Part shown: positions 56,027-64,000 of the stretch, piece by piece
Numbering within the stretch: the first letter of the stretch is position 1
Layout of the letters: each line of letters starts with the position of its first letter
DNA from: Diabrotica undecimpunctata
Lineage: Eukaryota > Arthropoda > Insecta > Coleoptera > Chrysomelidae
Length of the DNA stretch: 64,000 nt
NCBI RefSeq assembly: GCF_040954645.1
Contig: NC_092803.1
Coordinates: forward strand, 122,283,961 to 122,347,960
Direction: 5' to 3'
The notes under the pieces: generated by a model
Seen by the model: the letters and a program-made list of their open reading frames with translations, nothing else
Told to the model about the DNA's origin: nothing
The model's database searches: none
Program-made: the position numbers and the translations under genes

Positions 56027-56849
56027 GTAAGTCTTTATAATATATAGATATATAGAATTGTAGTTGCCTTTAGCTCTTTATTCAGTAAACTAGTATGTCT
56101 TGTGGACATCTGTTTCATAGGTCAAAATTATAATAATGCCCTACTATCCCTTAAAATCCATTGGGGCACAGAGATCTTATTTCCTTATTTATTTATTATT
56201 TGAGCGTCCAATTTCAATCACAAAAGAAAAGTTGTTACAGATTACCATTTAGAACTCCACTCAGGAATGAGGCAGCAAAAATGTCAATTTCTGGTGTTGA
56301 TTAGCCAGTCCAGAATACCTTGATATATAAAAGGACAAAAACCATAAATTATACAATGAATAGGAACAGTGGAGTTATTACTTGGTGTTGTTATGTTGGA
56401 GGAAACATTTTATGTAGTATTTCAAGACCAATAATTTTACTGTATAAAAAATATAAAAAGTCACAATGTGTCAAAAAACCAATCTTTTGTGTAAAGTGAT
56501 GATATATTGAGCCAAGCTAATAGCTTAGAGTTAGTATCATTATTAACAGTATTTAATTTATAGCTTACTTACTTCAAAAATTATATTGCACCTATTCAAG
56601 AAATGAATATGGATATTATAGAATGAATATGGCAATCAAACAAGAACATGTTAGATCATTTTTAAAACTGATTATGTTACTGAAATAATGAGTATTTGGC
56701 CGAAAGGAAATGACCTAATGAAATGAAAAATGCTAAGGATACCCTTTATACCAAAATCTGGCAAAACAGGATAGGAAAAGATTAAGTCCCTGAGGTCTAT
56801 TAGATTCAGTTTTTTTCTTGGAAGATGCCTCTTATAAACTGGTTATAAC

Positions 56850-57660
56850 GCAGCCAAGAGGCTTATTATACATCTTCTATTCCCTCATGATAAAAATTCA
56901 TGGATTCTGGAACCTTGTAGCAGCTTATACAAGTCTAGTGGATGGGTACCATTTGTTTTTGAATCGCTTGTTTCTTTCCAAAAAGTGTTTGCTATCTGCA
57001 ATCTAATACTTTGTGGTCATGCAAGATATGGTTGACTGTTTCAGGTTCTTTACTACAGCCTGTGGCTCAAGTCTCCTTGAAACAATCCTATTGTACACAG
57101 GTGCACCTTGACTGGTGCATGTCCAGTAAGGAAGCCTATTATGACTGAGCTGATTCCTGCTAGTTTTTTACAGTACTTCAGCCCTATTAGCACATGTCTG
57201 TCCAATATATATTTTGTCATGTGTTTGACCAAGTATATTTTCCCAGTCAGTATATGTTGCCTTTAGATCTAGGCTTTTTTCTAGTCCTTGTCAAAGTTTT
57301 TGGCACTCACTGCCAGGTTTGGGCCTAAGTATTTTGTACCTGATGCTCTTCTGACAATTGCATCAGCTCTTTCATTGCTGTATATTCCTCAGTAACTTGG
57401 CATCCATACCAGTTATGTTCTACCAGTCTGTTGAGTTCTTCTCAGTATTCCCACAGAGTCCACCTTAGGGCTTATGAGTGTCCCCATGACTATTTGGTTA
57501 TATGTGCATATATTGATCCTCTTCAGTTTGAAAGCTCTTATGTTAATTTCAATTGCACACTGCAAGATTGCAAATCTCTGCCTGAAATACAGAGGTATAT
57601 TAGGCTTAGTACCAACAGACATCATCTCCTGGGCTATGCAGATCACCTTAGTCATCTTAG
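56850..57660 (-). pseudogene. Antisense LINE fragment with RNase H (I/LOA-like)
   Basis: On the minus strand: AILQCAIEINIRAFKLKRIN and ICTYNQIVMGTLISPKVDS correspond to the RNase H middle, followed by broken frames with ADELAREGSGTKYLGP-like text, VIIGFLTGHAPVKVHLCTIG, then ETVNHILHDHKVLDC and LYKLLQGSRIHEFL. The order is the same as in the LINE at 16590-18175. Many stops are present. Confidence 0.75.
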
Positions 57661-57666
57661 CTCATG

Positions 57667-58147
57667 GTAAATTTAACCCATTAGTTCCCAATGTTGTGTA
57701 AACACAACATTTTTAATTGTATTTTTTTTTAAATGTATCACTACTCAAATATAATTTTTATTGCTACATTTTATTTAAAACAGGACATAAAATACGTATC
57801 TAATCAAATATTTTGAAATAATTAAAAAGGTATATTTTTTAAGTTTATTGAATAGTGAAAAAATCAAAAATTCTTTTTTCATATTTTTGTCAATGTAATT
57901 TCTGTACTAAACATAAAATTATATTTCTGAATGTATCAATTTATATTGATATATCTATCAGTAGAAAAGATAGTGTGTCATATTTCAAAAATCTTTTTTG
58001 GTTTTTGCATTCCTAATCGATTTCAATAATGTTGCGTTTACAGGATATTGGGATTTCCTGTAATAGGTGCCGCTAAGTCGACAGACTAACGGATTTAGAT
58101 AATAAAATTTAGATTTTGCGTTTTTGTTTGTACAATAATAATTCTAA
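57667..58147 (+). mobile_element. piggyBac left end with TTAA
   Basis: TTAA at 57667-57670 is followed by CCCATTAGTTCCCAATG and a TGTTGTGTAAACACAACA palindrome, the layout of a piggyBac end. The opposite end is not seen. The 5' non-coding part leads to the transposase start. Confidence 0.7.
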
Positions 58148-58558
58148 GTGAGTAAGAAACATAGTTGTGAAGAAATTAAACACAGAGTTGCGGGTAAAAC
58201 TCCTTTCGAACTTTTTTCGCTGTACTTCAGTAATGAAATATGGGATATTATAGTTTTATTTACTAAAAAGTATGCACATGATCATAATCGTCATTCATTT
58301 GATATCGACATAACTACTCTAACTTCTCTTCTTCTTCATAACCCAGATTGCAGGTTTATACCTGGTACACATATGAGTGGTAAAACTTTAGAAGGGCCAG
58401 GTATAGGAATATTTAGTATTGGTGGAAATGTAAACACTTCCATTCCACTAGGAGAATATACCTTAATATTCCAGGCAGAGAAGGTTAGGCTGGATACATT
58501 TTCAAATGATTTCAGTTTCTACTTAGAAAATATTTGGAGTTTTACCCAGTTTTTCTGA
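58148..58558 (+). pseudogene. Chimeric open frame: piggyBac N-terminus joined to an RNase H piece
   Basis: About 136 codons are open, starting at a GTG. The first part (KTPFELFSLYFSNEIWDIIV, then FTKKYAHDHNRHSFDID) is the DDE_Tnp_1_7 N-terminal region of a piggyBac transposase. From about residue 70 it switches to GTHMSGKTLEGPGIGIFS, NVNTSIPLGEYTLIFQAE, which is an RNase H segment of an I/LOA-like LINE; the aspartate of the usual TDGSK is lost (MSGK). No catalytic core of piggyBac remains. It lies in a larp7 intron, in sense orientation. Confidence 0.7.
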
Positions 58559-58880
58559 ATTTGGTTGAGTAAGGAAATATGTAGTATATCTTTGTATTCC
58601 TTTATAAATTGTTTCACCTAGTTGAATATTTTGGTTTGTCAAAATGTGTGAAGGCATGAGGTGTAATATTATTTCCATGTTTACTATCATCAAGTTAAGT
58701 TTCATAGACACTTTTGAATCTTTGTGGGGGTTGGATTGACTTTGCTAATTGGCCACTGTCTCTTAAATGATGATTGGATACAAATGGAATTATAAAACTA
58801 TTTTTTTATTGAAAAGTTTTTGCATACCATAAGGACTTTATGACATCTGAGGGTTTTTTTCCAGAAAAGTTCATCTGTTC

Positions 58881-58996
<116 letters not shown>

Positions 58997-59076
58997 GCTT
59001 AGATATTTACTTCCTTAATATTCCCATCTACTTTGATAGTTTTTTATGATCAGTTATAATTTTGGAATATTTTTAG

Positions 59077-59446
59077 ATGCAGATGATTTAGTCAATTCAG
59101 AGTATGCCACTGATACTAAAGCAAACGAGCCTGAGGAACTGCTATCTACTACAAAGAGGAAGAAAGGGGAAGATTCAAATGAATCCAATAAAAAAAGAAA
59201 ACTGGATTGTCAGGAAACTAACAAAGATCAAATAGAAAAGAATGAATGTGACAATATAAGCAAGTCTGAAGAAGATTTAAGAGAGTCTAACAAAAAAATA
59301 AAAGCGGACAATGATGACTCTGACCCAAAAACAGATCATCAAGAAAATATGGAATTTGAAGATACTGAACATAAGAAGAAGAAAAAGCACAAGAAAGATA
59401 AAAAGAAAAGTGTTATCAAAGAGATAGGTCTACAAATTTTATCAAA
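59077..59446 (+). CDS. larp7: La-related protein 7, exon 3 (charged linker)
   Basis: The acceptor GGAATATTTTTAG ends at 59076, and the incoming base from exon 2 makes an aspartate codon. The exon encodes a hydrophilic linker: acidic-basic blocks such as TKRKKGEDSNESNKKRKLD, a segment ending KKIKADNDDSDPKTDH, and a lysine run HKKKKKHKKDKKK. Such basic stretches act as nuclear localisation signals and RNA contacts in LARP7 proteins. The exon ends TCAAA at GTAAGT. If that donor is skipped, a stop follows at once. The C-terminal xRRM that the family needs for 7SK binding is not in the window, so splicing to later exons is expected. Confidence 0.85.
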
Positions 59447-59504
59447 GTAAGTTTTAAGTATTTTGATTATAATTTCGATTATAAACTTTCCATTTATAAA
59501 TACT

Positions 59505-59640
59505 AATCTATAAACAACTATAAAATTTCATAAATAAACATTTCAACCTTTATTTTAATTGATTCAATGTAGGGAAAAAAATTAGTAAAATTATAAGATA
59601 CATAGGACTTAGATTAGTGAACCTAGTATACCAATACATG
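59505..59640 (+). repeat. Dispersed repeat family 2, copy 3 (short)
   Basis: ACTATAAAATTTCATAAATA, TTTTAATTGATTC and GTGAACCTAGTATACCAATA match the other two copies. The middle part is missing. Confidence 0.55.
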
Positions 59641-59849
59641 CAATACTTAATTGAAAAGTTTCAAAATATTGGTTTAGTCAGCAACAACAAATGAGAAGTA
59701 AGTCCAGTCCAGTTTGAAATGAAGGTATTGAAGATGTAGTTTTTAGTCATGTGTAAATGGCTTCCAGTCAGTCTAGTATAAAGATATCTGAAGTTTTTGG
59801 TGTTTCACATCCTAGTGTTCATAGAATTGGAAAAACACATAAATTCGTA

Positions 59850-60545
59850 TGAAGCTTTATCTACCTTTATACGAAGGTAGATAAAGCAGTGTGCAAAAAC
59901 TACAGGGGTATCGCTCTTATGGGTATAACATAAAAGGTACTCGCCAGAGGAGGATTCAAAACGGGCAGATCCACCACAGATCAAATATTTGTGGTAAAAA
60001 GGATTCAGAGCAGTAAGTACAAATAACAGTTAAAGTTAAATCTCTTATGATTTATGACAACAGAAGTCAGGTCCTTCCCCAAAAGGGAAGAAAATCAAGA
60101 AATTAAGAAGCATATTTCGAGAGGAAGAAGGACGGTCGGAGCTCTACTCAAACTACTAAGAGCAAAAACATCTCTAGAGGGGCAAAATTGAGACTATACC
60201 AAACAGTGATCTAACCCACGCCGAAACATGTACAGAAGCGAAACATGAGTTATGAATAAAAATCAGCAAAAATATGCTGAACATCTGAGAAACCAGAAAT
60301 TAGCCAGATCGTCAAGTCAAAGTGACTTAAATGGTTAGGCCATATTGCAAGAATGGCAGTCGTAAGGTGGACAAAGGACTCGCTGCTGAGTGGAAGGAAA
60401 GAAGAGAAGAGGACGATCACAAAAAAAGTGGCTAGAAGCGTGAAGGAAGACCTACAAACAATCGGGATAAAAAATTGGAGAACTGCGACCATGGACAGAA
60501 GGAAATGGAGGAAAACAGTGTGAAAAAATTGCAAGCCCCTAGTGC
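59850..60545 (+). pseudogene. LINE relic ending in a TA repeat
   Basis: Broken frames contain a GFRAVSTNN-like region, LLRAKTSLEGQ, LKWLGHIARMAVVRWTKDSL, EEKRTITKKVARSVKEDLQT and IGIKNWRTATMDRRKWRK, the order seen at the C-terminus of RTE-like LINEs. Every frame has stops. The (TA)n tract follows about 12 bases after the coding end. Confidence 0.75.
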
Positions 60546-60553
60546 CTGTTGAG

Positions 60554-60657
<104 letters not shown>

Positions 60658-60833
60658 ATATGATTAGTGTTTAAAGAAAATAATTTATAAGTTATATACT
60701 AGATAATATTAGATATAACAAGTATTTGGTTATTTTAAGAAGTTATATACTAGAGAATTTAATAAAAATTATTTATGTGAGGGCATTTTTAAGAAATTAG
60801 CATATAAAAAGTATTTTTTTTATATAATTATAA

Positions 60834-61979
60834 TGTTGTAAATATATTTAAGTGAGCCATGTGACTAGGCAACCAGATATACATACTCTAAAGTGACATT
60901 TAAGGAATGGTTGTGAATATAAAGTGGGGTTATAATAATAAAATGTGTAGTTTATTAAATTAGAATGTTAAGTTAATGATTTAAGTGTATATTCTGATCT
61001 GAAAAGCCTAAATGTCAACAAAATTATTAATAGAAAAGTATGGAATTCTCTAGATCACCGGAGATGGCCTTGTTTGCGAAATGGTTTGTTCCAGAAAATT
61101 CAGACATGTATTTAATAGAACAAATGGAACATGATTTCTTACCAGATGGTTCTGGAACATCCAAAAAGATATAAATACCCGGTGATTTGGATTCAAGTCA
61201 GTCAGTCAAAAAGTTTAGTAAGAAAGTCCATTCAGTTAGTCAATCAGTTATGAGTTTTTTAGTATGAAAATTAGTTAGAGGCAGTCAATCAGTTAGTGAG
61301 TTAGTGAGAATAGTGAGTTAAATCAATATTAAGAAACAGTATAAAGAAAATAATATTGAAGATTAAAAATTATGTTATGTATAGATGATGATAATGGAAG
61401 AAGTATTAATTGAATATTAAAATTAAATAATATTTTTGGTGATTGGATATTGGTATATAGAAAAGAAGAATAAAAATAAATGCTGTTTGCTGGTTTGCTT
61501 GGTGGTTTATAAATGCTGGTGAAGAAAAATATCTTAAATTGGTGGAAGCTAATAATTGGAAAAAGTAATTTCACAAAAACAAGGATAACCGAAGCTGAGA
61601 AGAAGACATTTGAGTGGTGATTATAATCTATATAGTGGAAAACAGTTCATTTAGGCATTCAGTGACAGAAAGGTACAAAATTTTGTTAATATAATTTAGT
61701 TAGTGTCATAACAATTTCAATTTTGTAGATAGTTTGTTTAAATTTTACATTGTCTATAGAATTTAATTAGTTTCATAAGAATTTCAATTTAAAGATAGTT
61801 TATTTTAAATTTACATTAGCTAGTTTAGATATATATGTGTGTTTCATAGTAGATCTAATAAAGATAATTTAAAAAAGTACTTACAAACTAATTCTTTGAG
61901 AACCGCGATAAAAACCCTATATATTATATTATTAAAAATACTCATTTCTCATCATTCAAACAAACAATACATCATAACA
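60834..61979 (+). mobile_element. Probable 5' LTR of a Ty3/gypsy element
   Basis: The right boundary is set by the primer site that follows. The left boundary is a guess: TGTTGTAAATAT at 60834 and CATAACA at 61979 give TG..CA ends over 1,146 bp. A TATAAATA box lies near 61171, followed by GTCAGTCAGTC repeats, and AATAAAG near 61857 could be the polyadenylation signal. The second LTR is outside the window, so the extent cannot be proved. Confidence 0.5.
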
Positions 61980-61982
61980 ATT

Positions 61983-62000
61983 TGGCGCCCACCGCGGGGC
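61983..62000 (+). promoter_or_regulatory. tRNA primer binding site of the Ty3/gypsy element
   Basis: TGGCGCCCACCGCGGGGC follows the LTR by a few bases. TGGCGCCC is complementary to the 3' end of lysine-type tRNAs and is the usual start of reverse transcription in many retroelements. The last bases differ from the standard site. Confidence 0.7.
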
Positions 62001-62122
62001 TCTCTATTTAAAAGAATTAGTTTGGGAAGATAAGTGCTCTCATATAATTAAATTAATTTTCATTAGAAAGAAAAAATTATAGATTTTATTTTTAATTATA
62101 TTTGAACAAGTAAAGTCTCAAA

Positions 62123-63735
62123 ATGTCTCAAGGAAAGAAAGGTACAAGAAGCAAAAAGAATGAAGAAGATGTGGAAGTAGAAACACAACCTATACAAGAG
62201 GAGAGTTTAGTTCAAGTTCCACAAGATACTGCAGAAATGAATCCAGAAAGAGAGGAAAATGTCAATATGGCAGCTTTGATGTCATTAGTGATGCAGATGA
62301 ACAAGACAATGGAAGAGAATACGAAAAAAATGGAAGAAAATACGAAAAAAATGGAAGAGAATTCAAAAGAAGTCAAAGAGGACATAAAAAAAATACAAAA
62401 AAAATGGAAGAGAATTCAAAAGAAGTCAAAGAGGACATAAAAAAAGTGGAACAGAAATTGGAAGAGAATTATAGAAAATTAGAAAAGAAAATAGAAGATA
62501 ATAATAATAAAATTGTAAAGCAAATAGAAAAACAAATGGATAAAAAACTTGAAACTGCAGAGAAAAAAGTAGCAAATGAAATAAAAAATATACGGAATGA
62601 CTACAAGAAAAGGATAGAAAATGAGAGGACAGAAGTAAAGAGGATTATTCAAGATAATAAGATAGATATAGAACAGAAAATAGAGTTGCAGAAATGTAAC
62701 TTAGAAGTAAAAATTAACGAAGACAGGAGAAACACAGAAGAAAAATTAGACGATATACAACAAAATATCCAAATAAATAGTAATCAAATAAGAAATGTGG
62801 AACAGAGAATAGATGATATTTCACAAATGAGAGACATAGGGAGACCTTACTTAAATTTAACAAATGAGACTGGGATTAAATTCACTGGTAATATAAAAAA
62901 TTTGCATCCTAGGGTATACATAAATAGTTTAAAACATAAATTAAGATTTGTGAATAATATTAATGATATTAAAGATTATATTAGAATGACATTAAATGAC
63001 AATGCAGCAACTTGGTTTGCTAGTATTGAAAATGATTTAGATAATTTTCAAACATTTGAAAATAAATTTTTAAATTATTATTGGGGTGAATTAGAGCAAG
63101 CCAAGTTTAGAGAAATTCTATATTTTGGAAAGTATAATCACAATTTAAAATCAAATATGGTAGATTATGCATTGAAACTGATAACAGTTGCAAAATATTT
63201 AGAACCACCACTTAGAGAGGAAGAAACAGTCTTAAATGTATCTAGACATTTTGATGCTGATGTTGTGCAAACAGTAACTGTACAAAATATTCAAACAATA
63301 GATAGTTTTATTAATTTTATTCAAAGAATACAAAGAGGCAATATGACAAGTAATAATAACAACAGAAAAAACAATAATAACTTTCAATATAATAAAAATG
63401 ATAATCAACAATATAGACAATCATATAATAATTATAGATATGGTAATAATTTACAAAATTTTAATAATAATATCAGTAATTATAATAGACAACATTTTAA
63501 TAACAGTACTAATAATAATAGACAAGATTTTAACAATAGCAGAAATACAGAGCGACCTAACTATAACAGACAGGTAAATTGTGTACGAAGGAATAGAAGC
63601 TGCGAAGACAGGGAACGAAATAGTACAAGGCAAGAAAATGTGAGTAGAAGTCACAGTAGGGAAAGACATAGGACATCAGATCCAAGTGGTCAGATACAAT
63701 CTGACAATTCTAATAATCAAAATTTTGTTCAGTAA
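62123..63735 (+). pseudogene. Ty3/gypsy gag with an internal frame break
   Basis: The ATG at 62123 opens a charged, coiled-coil N-terminus with repeats of the unit MEENTKKMEENTKK. A 53-bp tandem duplication (62351-62403 and 62404-62456) shifts the frame, so the first frame ends at 62440 and the rest of gag runs in another frame from 62404 to 63735. The capsid-like core follows: GIKFTGNIKNLHPRVYINSL, DNAATWFASIENDLDNFQTF, ENKFLNYYWGELEQAK and FREILYFGKYNHN match gypsy gag proteins. The C-terminus is rich in N, Q and R and basic (GNNLQNFNNNISNYNR). Gag forms the particle that packages element RNA. Confidence 0.85.
63720..63726 (+). promoter_or_regulatory. Possible -1 ribosomal frameshift heptamer
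   Basis: A AAT TTT in the gag frame fits the X XXY YYZ rule and lies 7 bases before the gag stop at 63733. The -1 frame downstream encodes the protease. Confidence 0.55.
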
Positions 63736-64000
63736 ACTTTCTGAATTACAAGTTAGGCCATTGCTATTATGAAAAACCTTCTGAATTTATTTCTCTAGAT
63801 GAAGATAAAATTATTGAATCTATTAATTTAATTTATATAAATGCTTTGGCCAAAAATAAAATGATTAAAATTATGATAGATACTGGTTCAGAAAGTACTT
63901 TAGTCTCGGAGAATTTTATTTTTAATACATTAAAACTATCAGATATAATAAAGATTCCAAAAATTAAAATTGTTGGTGCAAATAATAAGAAGTTGGGTGA
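63727..64000 (+). CDS. Ty3/gypsy pol start: knuckle-like motif and aspartic protease (cut by window end)
   Basis: In the -1 frame relative to gag the sequence is open to the window end. It reads NYKLGHCYYEKPSEF, a remnant of a CCHC zinc knuckle, then KMIKIMIDTGSESTLVSENF, where DTGS is the active site of a retroelement aspartic protease. Reverse transcriptase and integrase must lie beyond 64000. No lesion is visible in this part. Confidence 0.8.

Overview
The window looks like nuclear DNA from an insect with a large, AT-rich, transposon-filled genome. A beetle is my best guess, and that is inference from the style of the elements and host genes, not from a marker gene. Coding exons have GT..AG introns. 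No operons, bacterial promoters or CRISPR arrays are visible. About nine tenths of the window is mobile-element sequence or undefined intergenic and intronic DNA.

Three host genes can be supported by exons whose reading phase agrees across splice sites. (1) An unrecognised gene on the minus strand has its first coding exon at 22596-22893, a second at 11821-12130 and a third at 6230-6693, and runs on to the left. It carries a tandemly duplicated helical domain followed by about seven 21-residue repeats. (2) A C2H2 zinc-finger gene on the plus strand has exons at 28513-28630 and 37976-39291, with 14 fingers and the remains of two more behind a stop codon. (3) larp7 (La-related protein 7, the 7SK RNA partner) on the plus strand starts at 55371, with exons at 55371-55536, 55598-56026 and 59077-59446, and its 3' end lies beyond the window or among unseen exons.

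Layout. 1-5.0 kb: LINE remnant, a DDE transposon with terminal inverted repeats (TIRs), and a 2-kb palindrome with elements nested in it. 5.0-22.9 kb: the minus-strand gene, whose introns hold LINE ends, a mariner-like element with TIRs of about 550 bp, a DD41D (rosa-like) mariner with an open transposase, a piggyBac relic, a LINE with an RNase H domain, and a Tigger/pogo element. 22.9-28.5 kb: a small TAA-flanked inverted-repeat element and a decayed Ty3/gypsy pol. 28.5-39.3 kb: the zinc-finger gene; its 9.3-kb intron holds inverted-repeat elements, a solo LTR with an AAAT target duplication, and a P-element-like transposase relic split by a LINE. 40.5-55.1 kb: a nested block with a LINE, a 4.1-kb hAT element (zinc-finger MYM-type 1-like transposase) inserted in it, an RTE-like LINE flanked by about 930-bp direct repeats, and an R1-like relic. 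55.4-64 kb: larp7, antisense LINE and piggyBac pieces, and at the right edge the LTR, primer site, gag and start of pol of a Ty3/gypsy element.

The two points most worth a second look are the nested 42.3-51.4 kb block, where the RTE-like LINE looks flanked by an exceptionally long target-site duplication, and a dispersed palindromic repeat family whose copies share one fixed end, have variable target duplications and can be 5'-truncated, as expected of a retroposed element and not of a simple MITE.
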